Below, piece after piece: positions 45,824 to 57,109 of a stretch of DNA of 64,000 nt. This stretch comes from Gymnopus androsaceus JB14 (taxonomy: Eukaryota > Basidiomycota > Agaricomycetes > Agaricales > Omphalotaceae). A program made the translations under genes and the position numbers. The DNA is taken from assembly GCA_009733575.1 (NCBI GenBank), contig ML769551.1, positions 1-64,000 on the forward strand, given 5' to 3'. The first letter of the stretch is position 1. Each line of letters starts with the position of its first letter. Under the pieces are notes generated by a model. That model ran no database searches and had not been told where the DNA came from. It saw only the letters and a list, made by a program, of their open reading frames with translations.

Positions 45824-46260
45824 CAATATTTGGTCTCGGAGAGTTTAACTTGCCTAGATGATTCTGTCATCCATGTTGCTTTTATCATCTCAGTCAAGAG
45901 ACTTATGACATCGCGGGATTGTTTCCATTCATTGCGGCAGCTCCGGGCCGGAGCTACCGGACATTCCATGATGAGATTGCCTAGGCAAGCTTTCATCTAG
46001 TCAAGAGTTTTCATCTCAGCATAGTAACATTGTAAGTTTTGTATAACCAACTCATTGGGCTGCACCAAGTGCTGCCTTGGAAACTTCAATCCCTTGGGTA
46101 TGTCTTTTGATTGTCTAGCCTAGTTATAATTATATGTGGGCTTGGAATAACCTTGCTCATCAACTCGGTATCTGCCAAGCTTGACTTGCTACACCATACA
46201 ATGCATAGGACTTGGAATGAGATGCATTCACAAAGTTAAGTGAGATACCATTAACACATA
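45824..46260 (-). pseudogene. Unrecognised remnant at transposon insertion site
   Basis: Read leftward: VKLGRYRVDEQGYSKPTYNY, a TAG, ARQSKDIPKGLKFPRQHLVQ and PNELVIQNLQCYYAEMKTLD, then MKACLGNLIMECPVAPARSC. Protein-like but broken by stops. Upstream wording at 46180-46310 in another frame (SRDCRVMVCVNGISLNFVNA) may belong to it. It could be a retroelement fragment; not assigned. Confidence 0.3.
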
Positions 46261-46770
46261 CCATCACTCTGCAATCTCTAGAGTACAATAGACTCTCAAT
46301 AGACTTCAGCTCAGGCTCACTATGGTTCTTGGTATAACCATATTGAGTATAATACAGAATCTAGGATTATCAATTCTGTACAGTTTCAGCTTTAGCCAAA
46401 AAATTGGCATATCAGTGTCCAACCTTTGTAGGGCATACAGGATTGATGCAGATGGGATGTTCATGTTTAATGCTAGTTGTGGTTGTGCCAGTTTGATATC
46501 TTACAGATTACTGTACCATTTCGAGCACTTTGCTTGAGGTGCAACCTGTGACCAACCAAATGAATTTAAATTTTGTTTGGGATTGGTGGGACCTGTGAAA
46601 AAACAAAAATTTAATGAAATTCTGCTACTAAATTGGGTTAGGTGCCCAAAGGGTGTGGCAAAAATTTGTCACCAGCTACTGTGACACAGGACAGCCCATG
46701 ATGTTTCGTTTCATTGGAGGTCCCTGTGACCTGTGACCAACGAAGTGATCAAAATGGTACAGTTTAAGAC
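46261..46770. other. No gene recognised
   Basis: AT-rich flank before the gag remnant. Contains CCTGTGACCAACSAA twice (about 46547 and 46729), a possible short direct repeat. Confidence 0.3.
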
Positions 46771-47520
46771 TTGAGTCTCTATGAGCTTAAAAGGACATTC
46801 TACAATGAGATACTAAACAACTCACTTAACCCACCAAGACTCCTTATGTTGTCAGGAAATTCACCCCTGAATGTACCTACATTCCCCAAAGCCTCTCAGC
46901 TATTGGGGCAGGACACCTGGAGGCCATTCAAAGACAGAGTCGAATTGCAGGTACAAGTTAGGGGCTTAAAGGGCTATCTCAATGGCTCTATTCCCAAACC
47001 AACCACAGCAACATACATCTATCCAGCACAAACCTCTTCCCCCATTGACAGCCTAGTTCCTTTTGCCAGGGGAAGGGACAATGTAGTGCACAAGACCTGG
47101 CAGTACCTGGTCAAGAAATATGAAGCATGAGATGAGCAACAAATCCACTTAGCTGATACTGCACTCCAAGCACAGAAATACAACCCCAAAACCATGACAA
47201 TGGAGGAGCACAAAAAGAAAATGAAGAACCTCCTCAAGATGCTTCATAACCTTGGAGGATCATGCAATTCCACCTCATTTTCATTGCCTCCATGCCCAAT
47301 TCATGAAAAGACTATGTGCTCAATGTACCTGGTATTTTCAGCACAGAGGCATTCACCTACCTCCACAGTATCTACCTTGACAAGGTTGGTCATCATGATG
47401 GAGGCAATGAGGACTATATCAAGAATAAAGTTGCTGCCTTGGTTGCACAACACCTTGCTTAATCATGCCTCAAACATCTCAGTTGGGACACAATGTAGTG
47501 GAACAACTCTATTGTAACTG
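46771..47520 (+). pseudogene. Ty1/copia gag-like remnant
   Basis: Contains GQDTWRPFKDRVELQVQVRG followed by LKGYLNGSIPKP and a short insert, then VVHKTWQYLVKKYEA, a TGA at 47128-47130, and then DEQQIHLADTALQAQKYNPK and TMEEHKKKMKNLLKML in the same frame. The layout (DTW..FK, RGL.GYL.G.I..P, later KKMKNL) is that of copia gag (UBN2-type). The rest is shifted and degraded. No protease or polymerase follows. An independent, older insertion than the copia element at 51.6-58.6 kb. Confidence 0.5.
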
Positions 47521-47825
47521 TACCTGTAAGATATTGAATGTCTAAAAAAGTAAATCTATGTAAGGTACAGTCTGGAATATAAAGAAAAGAAAGACTCACC
47601 TCAGTTGGGACACAACATAGTGGAACAACTGAGGGAGGTAAACTGCTGCATGTCTGATATATAAGTCAATCATCTTGATTGATGGTAAAAGTATGTACAC
47701 AGGGGAAACCATAGGTGAAACATAGGAAACATATTTGTAAGTCAATGTCCAAATGTGGAAGTCAAAGCTGCTCCTACTGTGTGGAGTACTTACTCAACAC
47801 TTGCAAGGTGATGGTTAAAAGCTAA
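47521..47825. other. No gene
   Basis: AT-rich. The phrase CTCAGTTGGGACACAAYRTAGTGGAACAACT occurs twice (about 47479 and 47601), a short direct repeat. Confidence 0.4.
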
Positions 47826-47967
47826 GGTTACAGCCTTAGCTGCTCCAATTTGACATCCTAAAGGACAGTAGCCCTTTAAGAAAGTGAAGAGGGGAATCTC
47901 CCTTGGGGGGCCATAACCCTAAGAAGTATAGATATAGGGTAGCTTGAAAATCTCATAAAATAAATGG

Positions 47968-48053
47968 CAAGAGCAGGAATTGAACCCAGGACCTCTTTGA
48001 TTTTAGTCTGACATAATCAAACAGAACACTATATCCACTGCACTAAGTGACCA
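47968..48053 (-). repeat. tRNA-derived SINE head, copy 1
   Basis: Read leftward: A-box-like TAGTGCAGTGG (48035-48045) and a perfect B box GGTTCAATTCC (47976-47986), spaced as in a tRNA. The acceptor arms do not pair, so it is not a functional tRNA gene; it is a tRNA-derived pol III promoter as in SINEs. Confidence 0.6.
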
Positions 48054-48340
48054 TGCTTAGACATAAATACTTGTACAATATATGCCCTCATCTACTACTT
48101 CTTTTGAATGAGTGGGGGCAAGCCCCACACCCCCATTAAATATAATCAACCCCTAACCTCTAACCTAACCCTAACCCTAACCTGTGTGGACCAGGCTAGG
48201 ATGAGCTTTGCTCACCCTGCCCTTAGCTGTTTAATTATATGATGTGTTGACCAGGCTAGGGTGAGCAGAGCTCACCCTACCCTTAACTATTTATTTACAC
48301 GATACCCTATATAGAGTACTACATGTGTTAAGTTAACATC

Positions 48341-48434
48341 AGTCACTTGGTGAAGTGGTATAAGTCTCCAGTCTTTGGGATTTTATAGTCTTAAACTCCT
48401 TGGGCAGAGGGTTCAATCCTCACTGGTGCCACTT
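48341..48434 (+). repeat. tRNA-derived SINE head, copy 2
   Basis: A-box-like TGGTGAAGTGG (48348-48358) and a B-box-like GGTTCAATCC (48410-48419, one base short). The long spacing suggests a Leu/Ser-type tRNA ancestor. Acceptor arms do not pair. Confidence 0.5.
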
Positions 48435-48637
48435 TTTAATTTAACATGAAATTTAAGTGTAAGGGAAATTCCCCTCTATTTGTATATGCATTTAAGGGTC
48501 AAATTGGGACAGCTAAAGGTGAAGGTTATTTACTATATAGTTATTATAATATAGAATATTGGCAGGCACAGGAATGCACCACTGCCTGTAAAGACTGAGG
48601 TCCTGCCAATCAGAGATTGGGGGCATTACATCCTATG

Positions 48638-49424
48638 ACACACCAGAAAGTAACAAAAATCTGCTTGGCAGATTTTTGGACTGATACACAAGCAATCGGT
48701 CTATGTTTTGATGACACTGAAAGCCAGACTGAAACGCAGATTTTCAGCCAGGTGGAAACCCTGACTGAAAAGGGATGATTCAGCCCACAACTCAATACAG
48801 ATGATATAACTGCTGAAAATCTAGAGTTCAGGGGGCTTGATTCACATACTGAATGTAGTATTTTCTTCTGTATAATAATTATGATTGAAATTACATGTTT
48901 CACTATAGATGAATATGCAGATGTTAATTATGCTACTGAAATACCAGAAATCAGTAAGTAATTCAATACATATGAAAGTTGGGCTGAAAAACAGTTTTTC
49001 AACATGAATGAAAGGCCACCAGCAGCCTTTCAGTTGTATAGAAAAACCATTTTTCAGCCCAACTTTCATAGATATTGAATTACTTACTGATTTCTGTCAT
49101 TTCATTAGAGGAATTGACAGGACTGATTATTCATTATTCATCTGCCTATTCATCCAAAGCAAAATATCTAATTTCAATCATATTAATTGTACAGATGAGA
49201 ATACTAGAATCAGTACAAGAATCAGGCCTCCTGAACTCTAGATTTTCAGAAGTTATATCATCTGAATTGAATTGTGAGCCAAATCATCCCTTTTCAGTCA
49301 GGGTTTCCACCTGGCTGAAAATCTGTGTTTCAGTCTGGCTTTCGGTGTCATCAAAACATGGACTAATTGCTTGTGTATCAGTCCAAAAATCTGCCAAGCA
49401 GATTTTTGTTACTTTCCAGTGTGT
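48638..49424. repeat. Foldback element, about 380-bp arms
   Basis: The arms are inverted copies with only a few bases between them (centre near 49020, AAAGGC...GCCTTT). Outer ends ACACCAGAAAGTAACAAAAA and its counterpart at 49405-49424. Open frames in it (48610-48903 and 49075-49452) are the same arm read from both sides. Confidence 0.85.
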
Positions 49425-49589
49425 GAGCTTGCAGATTTACATTGCCCTTTGACATCCACAGCAACTCATAGCAGCCCATAGCAATCCATTTCTCTGGATA
49501 GATCGGGACCTTGCTATGAGTGCTACGAGTACTGGAAAGTACTGTCCAGCTCTGTCCACAGTGATCATGCTGAGGACCAAAAGAAGCTA

Positions 49590-51349
49590 GCAAGTCTTCT
49601 AGAGGCATTGAAACAAGCTTGGGATCGTGAGCTATGTGGTGAAGATGCTCTGCTAGACTTGGGTACAGTTGCTCTTTTCCCGCTTATTGCAGAGGCTATG
49701 GCGACTGTTGTGAAGAATGCTGGTGGGCAGGAAACTTGGAATAGTCTATCGGAGAGTGAACAAGCTCTTAGGATGGAAGAAGTCTATCATGTGATCTATC
49801 GTCGACTTGGTCAGGAAGCGTTCGCAAAGCTCAATCCAGTCCAACAATGCACCATTGATCTCTTCGTCTGGAGTGGTTGTCAGATTCACAAGGATCTCAA
49901 CACAGTGAAGTGGGGAGTGATTGCGATGGGCAAGTGGTGGGTGGATAACAATGTTCAAGGTCCAAAGAAGTTGCTTAACAAGTTGAACAAGGACACAGCT
50001 AGAATTGGCGGTGCTGCTGGCGAGCATGCGGAGGATGTATCAGTTGGTCGGGCTATCAAGGCTACAAGCATTGCGGGAGCTCTTTTCAACCATAAAGACA
50101 ATAAGAAGGGTCAACATGACACATAGCACATCTTTTTCAAGGAGAAGCTTGGACATCTCAGTACCTTCCCTGACACATTGAACAACCGCTTTCAGACCCA
50201 CGCGCTTTCTGCCAAGCAGCTGTTGCTCCACCTTGACCTTTACAAAGACTTCCTCTTGCAGGTCAAGGATCAGAAGGAGACAAGGAACTGGAGTAATCTT
50301 GAGCAGAATCTTTGGGATGCGCTCACTGATATTCCCACTCTTACCGAACTTGCTGCGCTCACCATCTATAGTCAAACCATCAGCATCCCGTATGTTTCCT
50401 ACATTTGCCAAAACCAAAATCAGAATGCCCTCAACATGGGTCCTTATCACCAAAATGTACTTTCCACATGCAAAGCTGTCATTGATAACCCAGACCTTGT
50501 ACTCGGTGCTGATGCATTCCACACTCCTCCTACCCTGGGTGGTGATCAGTTTCACTGACCTGAAGTCATGTACGCTATTCATGCTCAGGCACCTTCACTT
50601 CCTTATCTTTGTCCGCTTGTCCAATGGTTCTTTACTGGTGCATATGAAGCATGGCCGTGGTTTATGACCGAGTTTGCTGAAGGAGGAAAGGTCTCGGAAT
50701 TGACTGCAGAGGAAGGTGATCGTGCATTTTGACAGACAACCAATGATCTGAACAAGAGTGCATTTGGAATTCTTTGGCGGAACTGGAGATTTGCTGGGAA
50801 TACCTCACTTCTTTGGCACAATTCTCGTATTCAGTACAAAATGAACGGAACGGCTGAGTATGTAGCGGAGATGGATAATGAAACTCGGGCGTTTCTTCAA
50901 AAGGAGGCTTGATGAAGGATGGAGGCAGGGGAAGAGAGGGAGAATCGGAAACGGCTTGCAGAGCACAATCTCGCAGTTGTCACCAAGAAGCGGAAGCATG
51001 ACACCAAGCGCAAGGAGAAACAAGATGCTGATCATCAAGCACTGCTTTCCCTTTGCCCAATCTATCTCACCCCATCATTTTTCCCAAAAAAGTTCTGCAA
51101 ACCCAATATAATCCTTCAAATCAACTGGCACCACACTTTCAGCCCTTCCTGCGCCGATGTGCCCAAAAAGTCGAAATGTGGAGGTAAGTATGATGAGTTG
51201 CTTGAAACATTGTTGAAATGCATGGAAAGGTTTCAAGAGGAGGGGAAGACAGTTGCGGAATGCATCAGGGAAGTTGAGGGTGAAGGTAGTAATGAAGAGG
51301 AGCAAGGACAGGAGGAGATCAAGGACAAGGACATGGAAGATGAAGCTTA
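49590..51349 (+). pseudogene. Decayed mushroom transposon gene (HKDLN family)
   Basis: One long protein broken by in-frame stops at 50124 (TAG), 50556 (TGA) and 50730 (TGA), plus later frameshifts. Landmarks: LGTVALFPLIAEAMATVVKN, QQCTIDLFVWSGCQIHKDLN, KATSIAGALFNHKDNKKGQH, LTDIPTLTELAALTIYSQTI, NALNMGPYHQN, QTTNDLNKSAFGILWRNWRF, and a Lys/Glu-rich C-terminus (LLETLLKCMERFQEEGK). I recognise this combination from memory as a multicopy, uncharacterised family of mushroom genomes, probably transposon-encoded; its enzymatic role is not known to me. Both TGA stops fit CGA to TGA. Start not located; the frame enters from about 49590 beside the foldback element. Confidence 0.55.
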
Positions 51350-51587
51350 ATTCACTCAAATTCGCTTTTTCAGTTGTTATTGCTTTCTTTTTGCACGGAA
51401 TTGTGTATTTTTAGTATAGAACCATTGTATGGCTTGAAAGGAATAATTTGTACACTGTTTATAGTGCAAGGTAGTCAAATATGAAAGAGATACAAAGCGA
51501 ATCAGTGGGAGCATGGCGATTTGCCATCTTTTTTTAAGCGCCAAAGCTGATTCAGCGCCAAGTTTCTAGCACGCATTGGCCACTACC

Positions 51588-51840
51588 AGTAATTACAACT
51601 ATGTTTGACTACTATTGTATTGAACAGTTCATATGCTTCATAAGTGTATGTATCATATTTATAGAACTAGCGAATGGCATAATTACAGCGTCTAGTATGC
51701 TGAGTGAGCAGATACAAAGACAGTGCTGTTGCCTTATGTAGCGCAGCTACAAAGGTGTTTCAAGGAGTATTAATGGAACAAAAGACTCATGTCAAGTCGA
51801 TTGATGACATCACTATTGTAAGCATTAGATCCTTTCAACA
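51588..51840 (-). repeat. Copia 3' LTR
   Basis: About 252 bp, starting TGTTGAAAGGATC in element sense. It differs from the other LTR only at CpG-derived positions (see findings). Confidence 0.85.
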
Positions 51841-51850
51841 CTCCCCCTTG
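51841..51850 (-). promoter_or_regulatory. Polypurine tract (plus-strand primer site)
   Basis: In element sense CAAGGGGGAG directly precedes the 3' LTR start, the expected position of the copia second-strand primer. Confidence 0.75.
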
Positions 51851-52117
51851 CTAAGAGTAGTGATAGGGAATTAAGCTTTAAGGACTTAGAACCATGTTCT
51901 AGTTTTTGATATGACTTAGCGTACAGGTCATCAAAGATTTATTCAAAGAAATGTAATGCCAAGAAGATCTCGGAATTTCTTGAATTTAATCAATGCAAGA
52001 TTCTTTTGTCAGAATATCTGCAATGTTATCTTCAGTTTGAACATAGAATAGTTCAATGTTTCCATTTTCAGTTTTTTCCCAAATATAGTGGAAGCAAATA
52101 TCAATGTGTTTCATTCT

Positions 52118-54612
52118 TCATTCTTGAATTGGATTAGAAGCAAGGAAGATCGAACCTTGATTATCACCACATAAAGGTAATGATTGAATAGGAATTCCAA
52201 TCTCATTGAATAAAAAGCGAAGCCACTCGAGTTGTTGACAGGAGTCGGACAATGCCATATATTTGGCTTTGGTGGACGAGAGTGCAACAGTTTTCTGTTT
52301 ATGGGAAACCCAACAGATTGGAGCAGCGGCCAATTGTATGATCATCCCAGTATGGGATTTTTGATTGTCTGGATCAGAGGCCTCAATCTGAATCACAGTA
52401 TGCCATAAATCCTTCGTTGGAGTTACCGTCAAACACTATTTCATAGTTCCGAGTATACATTAAGTAATGTACTATATGAAGTGCTTTGTTAAGGTGATCC
52501 GGACTTGGATTGGCTGAGTATTGACTCATTTTTATGACAGCAAAATCAATGTCAGGGTGTGTGCCAAGCATTAGATACAATAAAGATCCAATAACTTGTT
52601 GAAACTTCTGTCGGAGTTTCGGATTGACTTTTCCATTGTTTTCATGAGGATTCCATGAAGAAGGTAATGGGGTGTGAGCATCTTTAAAGTTTGACATCCC
52701 AAATCATTTAATGATTTTATCGAGATAGTCACGTTGATTGAGGATCAACTTCTTTTTAGATTGGTCTTGTTTAATGCGCATTCTTAGGAACTCTTTAGGT
52801 TCACCAAGATCACGACATTCCCATGTCTTCATGAATTGCTCTTTTTTCTTCATTACCAGGGATTTGTCAGATCCCATGAAGAGAACGTTGTCTACATATA
52901 CAATGGCAATTACGGTTTTGCCTTTTTCTTTGAAGGTATATACACCGCCATCTGAACTAGTGCGCTTGAATCCCAGTTTACCCATGGATTGATTCATTTC
53001 TTTCCACCAGGATAAGTCACTTTGTTTCAGACCGTATAATGAACAATGTAACTGCCAAACCTTAGTTGTCCTTAACAAAACCTTCCGGTTGTTCCATATA
53101 GATCTCTTCATCTAGCTTGCCATACAAATAAGCCTGTTTGACGTCTAAAGCCTGGATTTCCCAGTCTTTTCAAAGCGGCTAAAGTGAGAAGAGTTCTAAT
53201 CGGTTTTGAATCGCGTGACGTGGCAAAAACAACTCATTATAATTGATACCAAATTGTTGTGAAAAGCCTTTAGCGACAAGTTGGGCTTTGTTGCAACCGT
53301 CTTTCTTTTTATTAAAGACCCAACAACATTTGATTGGTTTATGACTGTGAGGGATTTCGACTTCCTCAAATACTTTTTGTTTGCGGAGTCCATCCAGTTC
53401 TTCTTTACATGCATGATCCCATTTTGCCTGTTCATCAGCAGGAAGATGCCGATGATGCCAAGTAGAGCTCCAGGTGTCAGGTGTACTTGAAAGGAAACTT
53501 TTAAGTTCCATTTCGTAAGTAAAGGGAATCAATTGTGAAAGTAAGAAGTTCTGTAATTCTACTCCCCCTTCCTGAACTATACGAGAGAAGTTAATCTCTT
53601 CAAACCATGGTTCTTCATTACCACTATCATCATGATCTTCATCTTCCCGAATGGGAGATGCCGGAGGAGTGTCAAGAACTATAGGAGATGGATGACAATC
53701 GGGATCATTGATAGGTTGTGTACTTGTACTAGGCTCGTTTGGTTTAGGAACATTGACACAAACTTGATGTTTTTCTTCAATCTTTTTGTTTCAATCTACT
53801 TTTTGTCTAGTAAGTATGTCATCTTTGACCTTTTCCTTAACTTTTTGAGCTTGTTTTTTCCAAGTAGAAGCCTTACACAGACTTTCACAAGTGGTAGGAA
53901 TAAAACCAGGATGATTAGGAGCAGTTCGGGTGTGGACAAAATTTTTACTTTTCCATTCAGCAATAGCTTCCAGGTCGTACCAAATAGATTTAGGTGGGAC
54001 CAGTGGAAGCTGTTCGTGAGGAATTTCATCATCATGAGTAGAGGGTGGACGTTCCGGACTATTTTCTCGTGATGTGTGCCAAGATGTGGGTGCATTTGTA
54101 TAAATGTCACCGGCATCATCCAGATCATTGTCAAAATTTCCTGGCTGGTCAGGAGAATGATCTGGTTCATTGGGAGAAGTAAACAGAATATGACTAGGAT
54201 CAAAAGGATTGTTGTCATCTGAAGATCCGTCGTCAGCAGGATCATCAGTTGGTCATGTTGGGGGTTTATCACTTGGTATCATAGGACTAGGTTTATTGGA
54301 GGGTTTATGACTCTTGTCAGATCCGCGGCAGCGTGGAAACCAATCTTCAATAAAGCGAGCTTGAGCACCATAGTATAGCGCGTTATTACTATGCATGAAG
54401 ATATATCCTTTGCTTCCTGTATTGTAACCAATGAAAATCATTGCTTCAGAATGCAGAGATGATTTATTTTTCCACTGTGCACGTGGAATGAACACGTATG
54501 CACCACAACCAAATGTTCTGAAATAAGAAACATCCGGTTTGTTCCAAAAGAAGATTTCTATAGGTGTCTTCCAATTCAATGGATGGATCGGAGTGCAGTT
54601 GTATACATGCAT
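52118..54612 (-). pseudogene. Copia integrase C-term, reverse transcriptase, RNase H
   Basis: Read leftward: HVYNCTPIHPLNWKTPIEIF and FRTFGCGAYVFIP (integrase tail), an acidic linker, then RT: HACKEELDGLRKQKVFEEVE, KPIKCCWVFNKKKDG, AQLVAKGFSQQFGINYNE, LHCSLYGLKQSDLSWWKEMN and VYVDN in place of the catalytic YVDD (Asn codon 52887-52889). RNase H: VALSSTKAKYMALSDSCQQL in place of SSTEAEYMAL (Lys codons 52268-52270 and 52262-52264). At least four frame changes and several stops. Non-functional. Confidence 0.85.
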
Positions 54613-54663
54613 AGATGTGGAATATGAAAATTCCCACCAAGAATCAGGGCAGCAAGCATGGTG

Positions 54664-56919
54664 TCACATAGCTTCTGATTTATTTATTAGTGTGTGATGT
54701 ATGCATTTGGCATGTCCATTCTGTTGATGAACATGAGGTTCAGATTTATTAACCTCAATACCTTCCGTTTTGAGATAATTGGTAAATTGATCCGATAAGA
54801 ATTCCCCCCCTCGATCAATACATATCTTTTTAATTTTACGTCTGGTTTGCTTTTCGGCCCATGCTTTAAATTGATTAAAAGCAAGGAAAGCTTCGGACTT
54901 AAGACGTAGTTTGACCGAGTAAGCATAAGAAGAACAATCATCCAAGAATGTGACTATATATTTGTATTTGTGATAAGACTGAATTGGTAATTCTGTCAAA
55001 TCAAAGTGTACAAGTTCTAGGGGATGTTTGGCACACTTAGACAAAGAGGGGTATGATTTCTGAGGTTCTTTACCAATAACACATCCTTTAAAAGTGTGTT
55101 TCTCAGTAGGAATAGGTACATTAGGAAGACCTTTGACGTTAGCAGGAGCATGTTTAAGGATCTCATTGCCTGGATGGGCAAATCGGTTATGCCACAAGTC
55201 GTAATCAATAGAAACCATATTGACCATGTGAGTTTCAGGATTCAACACATCAGCGTGAAGCCAGTGAAGTGTATCACCAACATTAGTTGGTTTACAGGTC
55301 ATAAGTATTTTACGATTAGACTTTTTGCATATCTGAGTTTGATCTCCATTAATGACTGTATAGCAGCAATTTTGATTTATTTGACCAATTGAAATAAGGC
55401 GATGTGGGCTATTGGGCTGGTAATACACCGGGTGTAACTTAGTCGTGTGGGTAACACCTGTTCCATTCTCATGACAAATATATACTGTTCCAGCGCCAAG
55501 TACATGCAAACAAGATTTCTTATCAGCAGATACAAGTGGAATTGGATTTCTCCATTCCCTGTAATTGGCAAAATCTTCAATATTCGGAGTAAAGTGGTGT
55601 GAAGTGCCAGAATCAAGTAACCAAGACGTGTTATACGTTGTTGCTTTTATTCTTACATTATTCTCAGGTAGTTCCTTATTCACAGAAATTGCATACAGAA
55701 AATTTATATATTCTGCCTGGTCAAGAGACTCGGAACTAAGTACAGAATCAAATACATAAGAACTAGTTGCATGGTACAAATTTTCGTGCAAAGTATTGTT
55801 ATTTATAGTAGAAAATCTGTTTAACCAATGCAATGAATTAGTGAATGTCTTTTTAAGGAAATTAAAAGGAACTTGCCAGTAAGAAGTACATCCATGGCCA
55901 GATCCATACATTTCCTCATCATAATCATTGATTCTGGCAAAGCCATTATCGATGATGGATTGAGCCCAATCAGGTGGCAACTCTTGTTCCTCTATCTTCA
56001 TATTCTGAAGAAGTGGATCAAGTTTGCCTGTGTAAGGGTCAATGTCTTTAAGAGGATCAGCGGTAGCGGAGAAAGAGGCGAAGTTAACAACTGGAAGCGG
56101 ATTGTTGGTGGAAGCCTCATTGGCATGCGGTTTGCCTTTGCCTTTGCCTTTCTTCTTCTGATTTCCTTTATCATTGTTGCCGTTATTGCCACTGGAGGAA
56201 GAAGCCTGTTGGTTCAAACCAGATGCATCAGCATTTTGCTTCTGCTTCTTTTGTTTGGACCAGGCGTTCTTAGATTTGTGCTTCTTATTCACTGTGGAAA
56301 GGCAAGAAGCAAGTGATGTAGCATTAGAGCGGCAATGATTGTATTCATCCTGAATCTTGGGGATGATGGCAGTTAGCGTGAGATTTCTGCCAGTATATTG
56401 GCTCAACATCATCATTGCTAAACCATCCCAAGCGTGAGGAAGTGCGGCAAGAAGAATCATGGCTTTGACCGGTTCTATTAAGGTAAGACCAGAGGCATCA
56501 AGGCGACTGGAGATCGAAGTTAGAGATGCGATCGGCATAGCCGGATCGGAGTTCTCAGCAATCTCAAAACCAATGGCCTCTCGGAAGATTCCGAAGAGTC
56601 CAGTGGTGCCAGGAGTACCATAGGTGGTCTCAAGGTGTTGCCAGGTTTCCCTAGCAGAAGCTTTAACAGCTGTTTGCCTTATGTGGTTAGGCAGGCAAAG
56701 AGAAATAGCACCAATTGCGGCACCGTCATTTTCTTCCCAAGTGTCAATAGCATCCTGATTGGTAACAGGATTGCCGGTGGGAGAAGGACGAGTCTTAGTG
56801 CCAGAGGCGTGTTCGAAGAGCTTGCTCACTTGGAGGTAAGCCTTCATACCAGACAACCAATCATTGTAGTTGGAACCATCAAAGAGGGGAACAGCGTTGA
56901 TTGCAGAGGTGGAAGACAT
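54664..56919 (-). pseudogene. Copia gag-protease-integrase, cut by TGA
   Basis: The ATG at 56917-56919 opens gag (VPLFDGSNYNDWLSGMKAYL), with no CCHC zinc knuckle seen but a Lys/Gln-rich tract. Protease active site: WLLDSGTSHHFTP. GAG-pre-integrase: DYDLWHNRFAHPGNEIL ... FKGCVIGK (the first zinc Cys is replaced by Phe). Integrase core: LELVHFDLTELP, FLDDCSSYAY and IDRGGEFLSDQF keep the Asp residues, but the NGxAER motif reads NGHAKC, so the catalytic Glu is Lys (codon 54706-54708). The frame ends at TGA 54664-54666, where the family has Arg (AMRHxA). All of these changes fit CpG decay. Confidence 0.88.
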
Positions 56920-57109
56920 TGTGATTCTGGATATTAACTCGTCAGTAATGATCAATTAAGATGTTTGACATGTTCAAGATTATGAATCTCAGATTCACTT
57001 GACTTCGGTGATTACCCATTTAGACTTTGTTGTGGTGTGATTGCAGTTTGTTTATATCCATCCATTTTCCATCTCTGATTGGGTCATACACATCCCGCAT
57101 CATCAGGAA

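Larger units (their letters stand above)
47826..48535. mobile_element. Compound element: divergent tRNA-like pair around CCCTAA core
   Basis: The outer segments 47826-47910 and 48465-48535 are inverted relatives sharing CCAATTTGAC and GAGGGGAAWYTCCCTT. Inside are two tRNA-like modules pointing outward, and between them a GGGGCAAGCCCC palindrome, CCCTAA runs (about 48155-48182) and two hairpins of the form GGACCAGGCTAGG...GAGC with complement. The core is related to that at 1020-1260. Confidence 0.5.

Noticed and set aside
47968..48434. Two functional tRNA genes
   Set aside because: A and B boxes are present but acceptor stems do not pair and one B box is a base short; better explained as SINE heads.
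48610..49452. Matching frames in the foldback element
   Set aside because: Mirror translation of the inverted arms; no domain.
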